Of a stretch of 64,000 nucleotides of DNA, positions 45,514 to 53,737 are shown one piece after another. The first letter of the stretch is position 1; every line of letters starts with the position of its first letter. The notes beneath the pieces were generated by a model, which worked only from the letters and a program-made list of their open reading frames with translations, ran no database searches and was not told the DNA's origin. The stretch covers positions 1-64,000 of the forward strand of contig NZ_BCUU01000006.1 of the NCBI RefSeq assembly GCF_001591385.1, read 5' to 3'. The DNA comes from Variovorax soli NBRC 106424 (GTDB lineage: Bacteria > Pseudomonadota > Gammaproteobacteria > Burkholderiales > Burkholderiaceae_C). The translations under genes were made by a program, and so were the position numbers.

Positions 45514-45530
45514 TTCTAAGGCTCGTCACC
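45514..45530 (+). repeat. attR core of the ffs-integrated element
   Basis: TTCTAAGGCTCGTCACC; the last 14 bases repeat attL exactly. The region 45405-45579 holds only the subterminal repeat, the palindrome and this core; no gene is seen there. Confidence 0.85.
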
Positions 45531-45579
45531 TTTCACACACACATCAGTTGCCCTGCGGCAAGGCCTTCAGCAAGGCCTG

Positions 45580-45749
45580 ATGCTGGGCTCGGTGGTCCTT
45601 CCCTTCTGCATCTATGCGGTGCTCATGCTCAAGCGCGCCATCGCCAGGCGCACCGTGGCCTGGGCATCAACATCGTCTCGCACGTGCTGAACAATCACCT
45701 GGACGCCGCCGAGCGGCGCTTTGCCCGCCAGCACGCGGCCGACGACTGA
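45580..45749 (+). pseudogene. short membrane-protein gene with a 1-base frameshift
   Basis: Frame 1 reads MLGSVVLPFCIYAVLMLKRA followed by IARRTVA, then fails. The next frame continues LGINIVSHVLNNHLDAAERR and FARQHAADD to a stop. Adding one C in GTGGCC-TGGGC restores an open frame of 56 codons with one membrane helix. It is either a real pseudogene next to the insertion or a base lost in sequencing. No family is recognised. Confidence 0.5.
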
Positions 45750-45758
45750 ACCCGGCCT

Positions 45759-47027
45759 TCAGGCGCGCGGCTGCGCGAGCCAGTCCAGCGAACCCCGCGC
45801 CGCGACCACGCCGCTGGCCATGCTGGCCGTCAGCAGGTAGCCGCCGGTGGGCGCCTCCCAGTCCAGCATCTCGCCGGCGCAGAACACGCCGGGCAAGGCC
45901 CTGGCCATGAGCCGGGCATCCAGTGCATCGAGCCGCACGCCGCCCGCGCTGCTGATCGCCTCGTCGATGGGCCGCGCCGCCATGAGCTTGAGCGGCAGCG
46001 CCTTGATGGCGGCGGCCACTCTTTCCATGTCGTGCATGCCCTCCCGGCCGAGGACCTCGAACAGCAGGGCCGACTTGATGCCCTCCAGCCCGAGCCGCCC
46101 CTTGAGGTGGTTGGCCAATGAGCGGGAGCCGCGCGGGTGCAGCACTTCGGCCCGCACCTGCTCGGCGGAGCGATCGGGCAGCAGGTCCACCATCAGATCG
46201 GCGCTGCCGTGGGCCGCGATCTCGTCGCGCAGCAGTCCGGAGGCGGCGTAGATCAGGCTGCCCTCCACGCCCGAGGCGGTGGCGATGAACTCGCCCTTCC
46301 TGTGGGTGAAGGCACGCCCGCGCGAATCGCGGAACTCGATGGCCACTGACTTGAAGGGCTGGCCGGCAAAGCGTTCGGAGAAATAGGGGCTCCATCCCAC
46401 GTCGAAGCCGCAATTGGCCGGAAGAAGCGGCGCCACGCCGACGCCGCGATCGGCCAGCCACGGCACCCAGGCGCCGTCGGACCCCAGCCGCGCCCAGCTG
46501 CCGCCGCCCAGCGCAAGCACCACGGCGCGGGCCTGCACGGCCACATCGCCTGCCGGCGCGGCAAAGCCCAAGGTCCAGGGAGCGCCTGGCATGTCCGCGT
46601 TCGCGTCCAGCACGCCCAGCCAGCGGTGCCGCATGTGAAACTGCACACCCGCCGCCCTCAGCCGATGCAGCCAGGCCCGCAGCAGCGGCGCGGCCTTCAT
46701 GTCCTTGGGGAAGACGCGGCCCGAGGTGCCGACGAAGGTCTCCACACCCAGCCCGTGCGCCCACTCGCGCAATTGCTGCGGCCCCAGCGCCGCGAGCCAG
46801 GGCTCGACCTGCGCGCGCCGCTCGCCGAAGCGCGACGCGAAGGGCTCGGCCGCCTCCGAATGGGTGAGGTTCAGGCCGCCGCGGCCGGCCAGCAGGAACT
46901 TGCGCCCCACCGATGGCATGGCGTCGAACAGGTGCACCTGCGCGCCGGCGGCGGACAGGGTCTCGGCGGCCATCAGGCCGGCCGGGCCGCCGCCGATGAC
47001 GGCGATGTCGGCAAGAAGGGAATTCAT
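45759..47027 (-). CDS. YhiN-type NAD(P)/FAD-dependent flavoprotein
   Basis: A 422-residue flavoprotein of the HI0933/YhiN group. The FAD motif IGGGPAGLMAAETLSAAGAQ is at residues 10-29, and the VGRKFLLAGRGGLNLTHSE motif follows. The C-terminal GVFCAGEMLDWEAPTGGYLL binds the flavin. The TIGR03862 form (Gly-rich GGGSWARLGSDG) fits best. Physiological substrate unknown. It is just outside the element. Confidence 0.9.
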   Translation of the reverse strand: MNSLLADIAVIGGGPAGLMAAETLSAAGAQVHLFDAMPSVGRKFLLAGRGGLNLTHSEAAEPFASRFGERRAQVEPWLAALGPQQLREWAHGLGVETFVGTSGRVFPKDMKAAPLLRAWLHRLRAAGVQFHMRHRWLGVLDANADMPGAPWTLGFAAPAGDVAVQARAVVLALGGGSWARLGSDGAWVPWLADRGVGVAPLLPANCGFDVGWSPYFSERFAGQPFKSVAIEFRDSRGRAFTHRKGEFIATASGVEGSLIYAASGLLRDEIAAHGSADLMVDLLPDRSAEQVRAEVLHPRGSRSLANHLKGRLGLEGIKSALLFEVLGREGMHDMERVAAAIKALPLKLMAARPIDEAISSAGGVRLDALDARLMARALPGVFCAGEMLDWEAPTGGYLLTASMASGVVAARGSLDWLAQPRA

Positions 47028-47190
47028 CGGGGCTTTGCTACTCGCGTTGCTGCAGTGGGTGCAACAGGGCTCGGGCTATGGGCGTCATAGCTTCGGACGC
47101 CACGCCAACACTTGGTTTCTGTCACAATGACCTGCACTTTAGCGGCACCCAACCAAGCGCCGCGCAGCTCCGCGCAAAAGGACTACTTCA

Positions 47191-47523
47191 ATGGCCTCTG
47201 ATCTCATCAAACACATTTCCGACTCCTCCTTCGAAGCCGACGTGCTCAAGTCCGGCCAGCCCGTGCTGGTGGACTACTGGGCCGAGTGGTGCGGTCCGTG
47301 CAAGATGATCGCGCCCATCCTCGACGAAGTGTCGTCCACCTACGAAGGCAAGCTGACGGTCGCGAAGATGAACGTGGACGAGAACCGCGACATCCCCGCC
47401 AAGTTCGGCATCCGCGGCATTCCCACGCTGATGCTGTTCAAGGACGGCCAGCTGGCCGCCACCAAGGTGGGCGCCATGAGCAAGGCTCAGCTCACCGCCT
47501 TCATCGACCAGCAACTGGCCTGA
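47191..47523 (+). CDS. trxA: thioredoxin 1
   Basis: A 110-residue thiol-disulfide reductant with the active site [10 protein letters not shown] (residues 29-38) and the cis-Pro in RGIPTLMLF. Length and sequence are those of TrxA. It is followed by a terminator and then rho, the usual E. coli-like order. Confidence 0.96.
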   Translation: MASDLIKHISDSSFEADVLKSGQPVLVDYWAEWCGPCKMIAPILDEVSSTYEGKLTVAKMNVDENRDIPAKFGIRGIPTLMLFKDGQLAATKVGAMSKAQLTAFIDQQLA

Positions 47524-47539
47524 TCGACGCTGTCATGAT

Positions 47540-47565
47540 GCCGGCGCGCAACGCGCCGGCGCTTT
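47540..47565 (+). terminator. trxA terminator
   Basis: GCCGGCGCG, loop CAA, CGCGCCGGC followed by GCTTTCG; a strong 9-bp GC stem with a short T stretch, 17 bp after the trxA stop. Confidence 0.7.
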
Positions 47566-47648
47566 CGTCTCAAGTTCCTTTTCCCCTCGCGCTTTTTTTG
47601 CTGTCATAATCAGCGCGAATCACCGGCTAGGCCCGGTTCGAATTCCCA

Positions 47649-47696
47649 AGGTTTGAGAGGCTCCTCTCGCCTCTTGCTCAAACCTCCCCCCGTTTT
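47649..47696 (+). promoter_or_regulatory. rho leader stem-loop with T tract (possible attenuator)
   Basis: AGGTTTGAG (47649-47657) pairs perfectly with CTCAAACCT (47677-47685), with AGAGG/CCTCT inside, and is followed by CCCCCCG and TTTTT. It ends 35 bp before the rho ATG. rho is autoregulated by attenuation in its leader in E. coli; here a hairpin with terminator-like spacing could do this. A CATAAT -10 candidate lies upstream at 47605-47610. Confidence 0.45.
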
Positions 47697-47730
47697 TCAG
47701 TCAGAACTGCCCCATCCGAGGGGTCATTCC

Positions 47731-48996
47731 ATGCACTTAAACGAACTCAAGGCACTGCACGTGTCTGAAGTCCTCAAGCAAGCCGAGGCGCTTGAGATCG
47801 AGAACGTCGGCCGCATGCGCAAGCAAGAGCTCATGTTCGCCATCATCAAGAAGCGCGCGAAAGCGGGCGAACAGGTGTTTGCGGACGGCGTGCTCGAGAT
47901 CCTGCCCGACGGCTTCGGTTTCCTGCGCAGCCCCGACACGAGCTTCACGGCCAGCACCGACGACATCTACATCAGCCCCAGCCAGGTGCGCCGCTTCAAC
48001 CTGCACACCGGCGACATGATCGAGGGCGAGGTGCGCATCCCTAAAGACGGCGAGCGCTACTTTGCCCTGACCAAGCTTGATTCCGTGAACGGCGGCCCGC
48101 CCGAGCAGAACAAGCACAAGGTCATGTTCGAGAACCTGACCCCGCTCTTCCCGAAGCAGCTCATGCGCCTGGAGCGCGAGAACTTCAAGGGCGACGAGAA
48201 CATCACCGGCCGCATCATCGACATCATCGCCCCCATCGGCAAAGGCCAGCGCGCCCTGCTGGTGGCCCCGCCCAAGAGCGGCAAGACGGTGATGATGCAG
48301 CACATCGCCCACGCCATCAGCGCCAACTACCCCGAGGTCCACATGATGGTGCTGCTGGTGGACGAGCGGCCTGAAGAAGTGACCGAGATGCAGCGCACCG
48401 TGAAGGGCGAGGTGATTGCCTCCACCTTCGACGAGCCCGCCGCCCGCCACGTGCACGTGGCCGAAATGGTCATCGAGCGCGCCAAGCGCCTGGTCGAGCT
48501 CAAGAAGGACGTGGTGATCCTGCTGGACTCCATCACCCGCCTGGCCCGCGCCTACAACAACGTGGTGCCCTCGTCGGGCAAGGTGCTCACCGGTGGCGTG
48601 GACTCCAATGCGCTGCAGCGCCCCAAGCGCTTCCTGGGCGCGGCCCGCAACGTGGAAGAAGGCGGCTCGCTCACCATCATCGGCACCGCGCTGATCGACA
48701 CCGGCAGCCGCATGGACGAAGTGATCTTCGAAGAGTTCAAGGGCACCGGCAACTCCGAAATCCACCTGGACCGCCGCCTGTACGAGAAGCGCGTGTTCCC
48801 CTCGATCCAGCTCAACCGCAGCGGCACCCGCCGCGAAGAGCTGCTGCTGCCGCCCGAGATCCTGCAGAAGACCCGCATCCTGCGCCAGCTCATGTACAAC
48901 ATGGACGAGATCGAGGCGATGGAGCTCATGCTCAAGAACATGAAGGCGACGAAGACCAATGTCGAGTTCTTCGACATGATGCGCAGAGGTGGTTGA
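47731..48996 (+). CDS. rho: transcription termination factor Rho
   Basis: The 421-residue hexameric RNA helicase. The N-terminal RHO-N domain ([20 protein letters not shown]), the CSD with GFGFLR, and the ATPase motifs [12 protein letters not shown] (Walker A) and [16 protein letters not shown] (Walker B) are present, with [20 protein letters not shown] near the secondary RNA channel. The ATG at 47731 is chosen because it gives the standard [11 protein letters not shown] start; earlier codons fall in the leader. Confidence 0.97.
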   Translation: MHLNELKALHVSEVLKQAEALEIENVGRMRKQELMFAIIKKRAKAGEQVFADGVLEILPDGFGFLRSPDTSFTASTDDIYISPSQVRRFNLHTGDMIEGEVRIPKDGERYFALTKLDSVNGGPPEQNKHKVMFENLTPLFPKQLMRLERENFKGDENITGRIIDIIAPIGKGQRALLVAPPKSGKTVMMQHIAHAISANYPEVHMMVLLVDERPEEVTEMQRTVKGEVIASTFDEPAARHVHVAEMVIERAKRLVELKKDVVILLDSITRLARAYNNVVPSSGKVLTGGVDSNALQRPKRFLGAARNVEEGGSLTIIGTALIDTGSRMDEVIFEEFKGTGNSEIHLDRRLYEKRVFPSIQLNRSGTRREELLLPPEILQKTRILRQLMYNMDEIEAMELMLKNMKATKTNVEFFDMMRRGG

Positions 48997-49023
48997 TCCA
49001 GCTTCCGCGCTCGCCTTCCGGAG

Positions 49024-49060
49024 AAATGCCCGCCGCTCACGCCGCGGGCATTTTTCTTTT
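49024..49060 (+). terminator. rho terminator
   Basis: AAATGCCCGC and GCGGGCATTT form a perfect 10-bp stem with a 10-base loop, followed by TTTTTCTTTT. Confidence 0.88.
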
Positions 49061-50119
49061 TCAGGTGGGCAACGCGCGCCCTTCCTCGGCACTTTGCGCG
49101 CCCAGGTCCAGCAGTTCCATGAGTTGCACCGCCTCTTCCGGCGTCACCGGCGCGGGCCCCTGGCCTGCAATAGCATCCCGGATGGCGGCGTAGTAGCGCG
49201 TGTAGTCGCCCGCCAGGGTGGGCACGTTGCTGGGCTCGGGCTGGCCGGTGTCGCCGATGAGGGTGAGCAGGCCGTCGTCCGCATCGACGCCCCAGCCCTC
49301 CCCGCCCGGCCTGGCGCCGGTGCGCAGCGCGTCTTCCTGCGGGTCGACGCCGTACTTGACGTAGCTCCCGCGGGTGCCGTGCAGGATGTAGCGCGGCGCG
49401 GGGTCCGCGGCCAGGGTGGTGGCATGCAGCACGGTTCGCAGCGGCGCGTGCGGGCCTTTGTCCCAGCGCAGCACGGCATGGAAGTAGTCCTCGACCACGG
49501 CGCCTTCGCGCAGGGCGGCGCTGTCCAGTTGAATGCTGTCGGGCTTGCCGAAGAGCTGGACGGCCTGGTCCATCAGGTGCGAGCCCAGGTCCACCCACAG
49601 GCCCGCCCCCGGCACCTTCTGCTCCCGCCACCGCACCCGGACATCCGGACGGTAGCGGTCGAAATGGGACTCGAAGAACACGGGCCGGCCGACCCGGCCT
49701 TCGGCAAGGACCTGCTTCAGGGTCAGAAAATCAGAATCGAATCGGCGATTCTGATAGACGGAAACGATCTTTCCCCGGGCACGCGCCAGGTCGGCCAACT
49801 GGCGGGCCTGGCGGGCGTCCAGGACGAAGGGCTTGTCTACCACCACATGGCGTCCGGCCTCCAGGGCCGCCTTGGCCACCGGGAAATGGGCCTCATTGGG
49901 CGTGGCCACGACGACCAGTTCGACGGCTGGCTGCGCCGCAAGCAAGGCGTGAACGTCCGGGAAGACGGCCGCCTCGGGCCAATCGGCCTGGACCTTGTCC
50001 GGCTGGCTGCTCGCCACGGCGGCCAACTGCAGGCCGGGCACCGCCGACAGCACGGGGGCGTGGAAGGTCTGGCCGGCAAAGCCGTAGCCCACGAGGCCGG
50101 CGCGTATTGGCTGAGTCAT
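49061..50119 (-). CDS. Gfo/Idh/MocA-family oxidoreductase
   Basis: A 352-residue NAD(P)-dependent oxidoreductase. The Rossmann motif is GLVGYGFAGQTFHAP (residues 8-22), the EKP-like triad is DKPFVLDARQARQLADLA, and the C-terminal GFO_IDH_MocA domain follows. Substrate is not evident. It begins right after the rho terminator on the opposite strand and is divergent from rpmE2. Confidence 0.9.
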   Translation of the reverse strand: MTQPIRAGLVGYGFAGQTFHAPVLSAVPGLQLAAVASSQPDKVQADWPEAAVFPDVHALLAAQPAVELVVVATPNEAHFPVAKAALEAGRHVVVDKPFVLDARQARQLADLARARGKIVSVYQNRRFDSDFLTLKQVLAEGRVGRPVFFESHFDRYRPDVRVRWREQKVPGAGLWVDLGSHLMDQAVQLFGKPDSIQLDSAALREGAVVEDYFHAVLRWDKGPHAPLRTVLHATTLAADPAPRYILHGTRGSYVKYGVDPQEDALRTGARPGGEGWGVDADDGLLTLIGDTGQPEPSNVPTLAGDYTRYYAAIRDAIAGQGPAPVTPEEAVQLMELLDLGAQSAEEGRALPT

Positions 50120-50129
50120 GACGAATACT

Positions 50130-50158
50130 TTCCAGGAACGAGCCCGTTATGCGATAAT
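50130..50158 (+). promoter_or_regulatory. rpmE2 promoter, with TTAT-GCG-ATAA repeat
   Basis: A -10 GATAAT (50153-50158) with TTCCAG 17 bp upstream (50130-50135). TTATGCGATAA overlaps the -10 as a short inverted repeat. Type B L31 genes are often Zur-controlled; this could be a degenerate Zur site, but the match is weak. Confidence 0.4.
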
Positions 50159-50234
50159 GGAAGGCTAACAGCGAAAAGTGCAGTCGACCTTCTTTACGAA
50201 CTGTGGCTCTCGCATTTGACCCTAAGGAAAGACC

Positions 50235-50492
50235 ATGAAAGAAGGCATCCACCCCAATTACCGTGAAGTTCTGTTCGTCGACCTGTCGAACGGCTTCAAG
50301 TTCGTCACCCGTTCCTGCGTGAACACCAAGGAAACGGGCAAGACCGACGACGGCCGCGAACTGCCGCTGTTCAAGCTGGATACCTCGAGCGAATCGCACC
50401 CCTTCTACACCGGCACGCAAAAGTCGGTCGACAACATGGGTGGCCGCGTCGAGAAGTTCCGCAACCGCTTCGGCAAGACTGCCGCCAAGTAA
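50235..50492 (+). CDS. rpmE2: ribosomal protein bL31, type B
   Basis: An 85-residue ribosomal protein of the C-minus type. The [20 protein letters not shown] start, [20 protein letters not shown] centre and FRNRFGK end are diagnostic. It lacks the CxxC zinc ribbon of the type A form (only one Cys). An AAGGAAAG ribosome-binding site precedes the ATG. Confidence 0.96.
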   Translation: MKEGIHPNYREVLFVDLSNGFKFVTRSCVNTKETGKTDDGRELPLFKLDTSSESHPFYTGTQKSVDNMGGRVEKFRNRFGKTAAK

Positions 50493-50511
50493 GGCACACG
50501 CTTCTCGCACG

Positions 50512-50543
50512 AGGGCAGCCCGGTTTACCGCGCTGCCCTTTTT
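50512..50543 (+). terminator. rpmE2 terminator
   Basis: AGGGCAGC, a 12-base loop and GCTGCCCT, followed by TTTTTG, 20 bp after the stop. Confidence 0.85.
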
Positions 50544-50597
50544 GTTTGCTGCAATTCGGTCCTGCCAGGCGCCTCCAAGACCACAATACCTACCGCG

Positions 50598-52355
50598 TTG
50601 AACCACCCCACCCCCGCCATCGTTGCCCAGAGCGCCGTGCGCCGCCTGCCGCGGTTTGCGCTGATCCTGCTGTGCGCGGCCTACCTGATGCCGGGCCTGC
50701 TCGGGCGCGGCCCCTGGAAGAGCGAGGACATCGCCTCGTTCGGCTACATGCTGGAACTGGCCCACACGCAGGAGGGCATCGCGCGCTGGTTCGATCCCCT
50801 GCTCATGGGCATGCGGCCCGAAACGCTGGCGCTCGTTCCCTACTGGGCCGGGGCCTGGGCCATCCAGCTGGCGCCCTCGTGGCTGAACCCCGACCTGGCG
50901 GTGCGCATCGTGTTCGCGCTGTTTCTCTGGGGGGCCTTCAGCGCGACCTGGTATGCCGTCTACTACCTGGCGCGCACCCCCGGGGCCCAGCCGGTGGCCT
51001 TTGCCTTCGGCGGCGAGGCCCACCCCAAGGACTATGCCCGCGCCATTGCCGACGGCGGCTTGATGGCGCTGATCGCCTGCCTGGGCCTGGCCCAGCTCGG
51101 GCACGAAACCACGCCCGCGCTCACGCAGCTCTTCTTCGTGGCCAGCATGTTCTACGGCATGGCCGCCCTGCCTTACCGGCTGCGCACGGGCTCCGTCGCC
51201 ATGGTGCTGGGCGTGGTCGGCATGGCCCTGAGCGGCGGTCCCAGCGTGGCGATGATGCTCGGCGCCGGCTGCGCCCTCTACGCCGCCTACGAATGGAAGC
51301 GCGGCGCCTCCGCCCGGGCCGCGGACGAAGACGGCCTGGACACGGACGATGACGTCCACGGCTACGGCACCGCCTCGCTGGCCGTGATCGCCGGCGCCAC
51401 GTTGCTGGCCGGCGTGCTCGCTTTTTCGCTCGACCTGGTGCAGTGGCGCATCGAGCTGCCCGGTTCGCGCCTGGGCACCACCGTGGGCGGCGAGCTCGGG
51501 AGCCTGGTGCGACTGCTCATCTGGTTCACCTGGCCGGCCTGGCTGCTGGTGCTGTGGGCGCTGTGGCGCTGGCGCCGGCAGCTCAAGGCACGCCACGTGG
51601 CGGTCCCGCTGTGGTTCATGCTGGTGCCGCTGGCCGCCACATGCACCACCGATTTCGCGCAACGCTCGCTGCTGCTGGCCCTGCCGCCGCTGGCGACCCT
51701 GTCGGCCTTCGCGCTGCCGACCTTCCGGCGCAGTGCCTCGGCGCTCATCGACTGGTTCACCCTGCTCTTCTTCAGCGGCTCGGCCCTGATCATCTGGGTG
51801 TACTACGTGGCCATGCAGACGGGTGTGCCCGCCAAGCCGGCCGCCAACGTGGCCCGCCTGGCGCCCGGCTTCGTTCCGCACTACTCGACCATCGCCCTGC
51901 TCTTCGCCGTGGCAGCCACCATCGCCTGGGCCTGGCTGGTGCGCTGGCGCACCGGGCGCCATCGCGCGGCGCTGTGGAAGACGCTGGTGCTGCCGGCCGG
52001 CGGCGCCGCGCTGTGCTGGACGCTGGTCATGACCCTGTGGCTGCCGCCGCTGGACTACGCGCGCAGCTACGTGCCACAGGTCGAGGCGGTCAAGCAACTG
52101 GTGGGCGAGGACCCCGGCTGCATCGCCGAGCTGGAACTCGAGCGCGCGCACATCGCCGCGCTGCGCTACCACGGCAAGTTCACGCTCCAGACGCTCAAGC
52201 CCGATTCCAGGTGCCGCTGGCTGCTGGTGAACCCCGAGGCCATCGGCGGCCTGCACGACATCATCGACCTGCACCAGTGGCGCCTGATCCGCACCCTGCG
52301 GCGCCCCACGGCCAAAACCGACGACCTGCTGCTCTACCAGCGCCTGACGCCGTGA
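50598..52355 (+). CDS. ArnT-like membrane protein (possible glycosyltransferase)
   Basis: A 585-residue protein with about ten membrane helices. The first periplasmic loop has LLGRGPWKSEDIASFGYMLE, like the GRGPWK-E/D loop of ArnT/GT-83 lipid A glycosyltransferases where an acid is catalytic. The start is a TTG at 50598 as no ATG is suitable; there is no strong ribosome-binding site. The C-terminal 80 residues are soluble. Its end overlaps the MATE gene (GTGA). Transfer of a sugar in the periplasm is likely but unproven. Confidence 0.7.
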   Translation: MNHPTPAIVAQSAVRRLPRFALILLCAAYLMPGLLGRGPWKSEDIASFGYMLELAHTQEGIARWFDPLLMGMRPETLALVPYWAGAWAIQLAPSWLNPDLAVRIVFALFLWGAFSATWYAVYYLARTPGAQPVAFAFGGEAHPKDYARAIADGGLMALIACLGLAQLGHETTPALTQLFFVASMFYGMAALPYRLRTGSVAMVLGVVGMALSGGPSVAMMLGAGCALYAAYEWKRGASARAADEDGLDTDDDVHGYGTASLAVIAGATLLAGVLAFSLDLVQWRIELPGSRLGTTVGGELGSLVRLLIWFTWPAWLLVLWALWRWRRQLKARHVAVPLWFMLVPLAATCTTDFAQRSLLLALPPLATLSAFALPTFRRSASALIDWFTLLFFSGSALIIWVYYVAMQTGVPAKPAANVARLAPGFVPHYSTIALLFAVAATIAWAWLVRWRTGRHRAALWKTLVLPAGGAALCWTLVMTLWLPPLDYARSYVPQVEAVKQLVGEDPGCIAELELERAHIAALRYHGKFTLQTLKPDSRCRWLLVNPEAIGGLHDIIDLHQWRLIRTLRRPTAKTDDLLLYQRLTP

Positions 52356-53737
52356 CGCGCCAGTTGCAGAGCGACAGCGACGTCCGCCCGATTGCACAGC
52401 ACGCCGGCACGGTGCTGGTGGGCCAGCTGGCGGTGATGGCCTTCAGCGTCACCGACACCATCGTCGCCGGCCGGTTTGCCGAGGGCGCGCTGGCGGCGCT
52501 GTCGGTGGCGTCGGCCATCTTCATCAGCGTGTTCGTCTCGCTCATGGGCGTGCTGCAGGCGCTGCTGCCGGTGTGGGCCGAGCTGCACGGCGCCCGCCGC
52601 GAGCACGAGGTGGGGCAATCGGTGCGGCAGTCGCTCTACCTGTGCGCGGCCACCATCGTGATCGGCATGGCGATCCTGCTGAATCCTGGCGCGCTGCTGC
52701 GCTGGACCGAGGTGCCCGATGGCATGCGCGAGGAAGTCGAACGCTACCTGGGCGTGCTGGCCTTTTCGCTGGCACCGGCCCTTCTCTTTCGCCTGTTCAG
52801 CACCCTGAGCCAGAGCCTGGGGCTGCCCAAGGTGGTCACCACGCTGCAGATCGGCGCGCTGTTCATCAAGCTGCCCTTGTCCATCTGGCTGACCTTCGGC
52901 GGCGCCGGCCTGCCGGCCTTGGGGCTGGTGGGCTGCGGCTGGGCGACGCTGGTGGTCAACTGGCTTCTGCTGGGCAGCGCGGTCTGGCTGCTGCGCCACG
53001 AGCAAAGCTACCGGGCCTGCCGCATCTGGCAGCGCATCGAAGCGCCCGATTGGAAGCAGATCGGCCAGTTCGTGCGCCTGGGCGTGCCCGCGGGCCTGGC
53101 GGTGCTGGTCGAGGTGACCTCGTTCACGCTGATGGCGCTCTTCATTGCCCGGCTGGGTACCGCCGATTCGGCGGCGCACCAGATCGCCTCCAACCTCACC
53201 GCGCTGGCCTACATGGTGCCGCTGTCGCTGGCCATCGCCACCAGCGCGCGCGTGAGCTGGTGGCTGGGCGCGCAGGAGCCGGTGCGCGCCCGGCAGGCCT
53301 GCCGCACCGGCCTGCTGCTGGCCGTGGGCTGCGCGCTGGTGCTGTCGGCCGGCATGCTGCTGCTGCGCCGCCAGCTGGGCGGCATCTACTCCGACAACCC
53401 GCAGGTGATCGCCGTGGCCTCGGTGCTGCTGGTGGCCACCGCGCTCTATCACCTGTCGGACGCGGTGCAGACGCTGTGCGTCTTCGTGCTGCGCTGCTAC
53501 CGCATCACGGTGGCGCCGCTCGTCATCTATTGCACGCTGCTCTGGGGCGTGGGCCTGGGCTGCAGCTACGCGCTGGCCTACCACGGCCTCGGGCCCTGGG
53601 CGCCCATGCAGTCGCCGCTGGCCTTCTGGCTCATGTCGGCGCTGGCCTTGCTGCTGACCGCCGTGCTGTTTTCCGCCTTGCTGTGGCGCACGCTGCGGCG
53701 CTACGGCCAGCAGCCGCTGCTCAGGCCCGCGCTTTGA
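52352..53737 (+). CDS. MATE-family multidrug/Na+ efflux transporter
   Basis: A 461-residue protein with 12 predicted membrane helices and the two-fold MATE layout. Typical segments are VLVGQLAVMAFSVTDTIVAG near the start and GVPAGLAVLVEVTSFTLMAL near residue 240. A GTG start overlaps the previous stop (GTGA). It may be co-expressed with the ArnT-like gene. Its 3' end overlaps phoR by 17 bp on the opposite strand. Confidence 0.9.
   Translation: MTRQLQSDSDVRPIAQHAGTVLVGQLAVMAFSVTDTIVAGRFAEGALAALSVASAIFISVFVSLMGVLQALLPVWAELHGARREHEVGQSVRQSLYLCAATIVIGMAILLNPGALLRWTEVPDGMREEVERYLGVLAFSLAPALLFRLFSTLSQSLGLPKVVTTLQIGALFIKLPLSIWLTFGGAGLPALGLVGCGWATLVVNWLLLGSAVWLLRHEQSYRACRIWQRIEAPDWKQIGQFVRLGVPAGLAVLVEVTSFTLMALFIARLGTADSAAHQIASNLTALAYMVPLSLAIATSARVSWWLGAQEPVRARQACRTGLLLAVGCALVLSAGMLLLRRQLGGIYSDNPQVIAVASVLLVATALYHLSDAVQTLCVFVLRCYRITVAPLVIYCTLLWGVGLGCSYALAYHGLGPWAPMQSPLAFWLMSALALLLTAVLFSALLWRTLRRYGQQPLLRPAL

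Larger units (their letters stand above)
29841..45530. mobile_element. 15.7-kb integrative element inserted in the 3' end of ffs
   Basis: Bounded by a 14-bp direct repeat whose left copy is the 3' end of the SRP RNA gene. A tyrosine integrase lies at the left end, transcribed inward. The cargo is mostly small hypothetical genes in tight overlapping groups, with BRO-N, zinc-finger, serine recombinase and virion-like motif proteins, one SOS box and a defence-like gene next to attR. No terminase, capsid, portal, tail tube, lysis or replication gene was recognised, so it is a genomic island or satellite-like element. Codon use and AT-richer spacers differ from the flanking chromosome by eye. Confidence 0.88.

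Noticed and set aside
29841-45530. A complete prophage
   Set aside because: No terminase, portal, capsid, tail tube, holin, endolysin or replication gene could be identified in 15.7 kb, so it is called an integrative element.
45614-45910. A 98-codon plus-strand frame between attR and the flavoprotein gene
   Set aside because: It is Arg/Pro/Ala-rich and extends antisense into the end of the flavoprotein gene; the two other frames here read more like protein.
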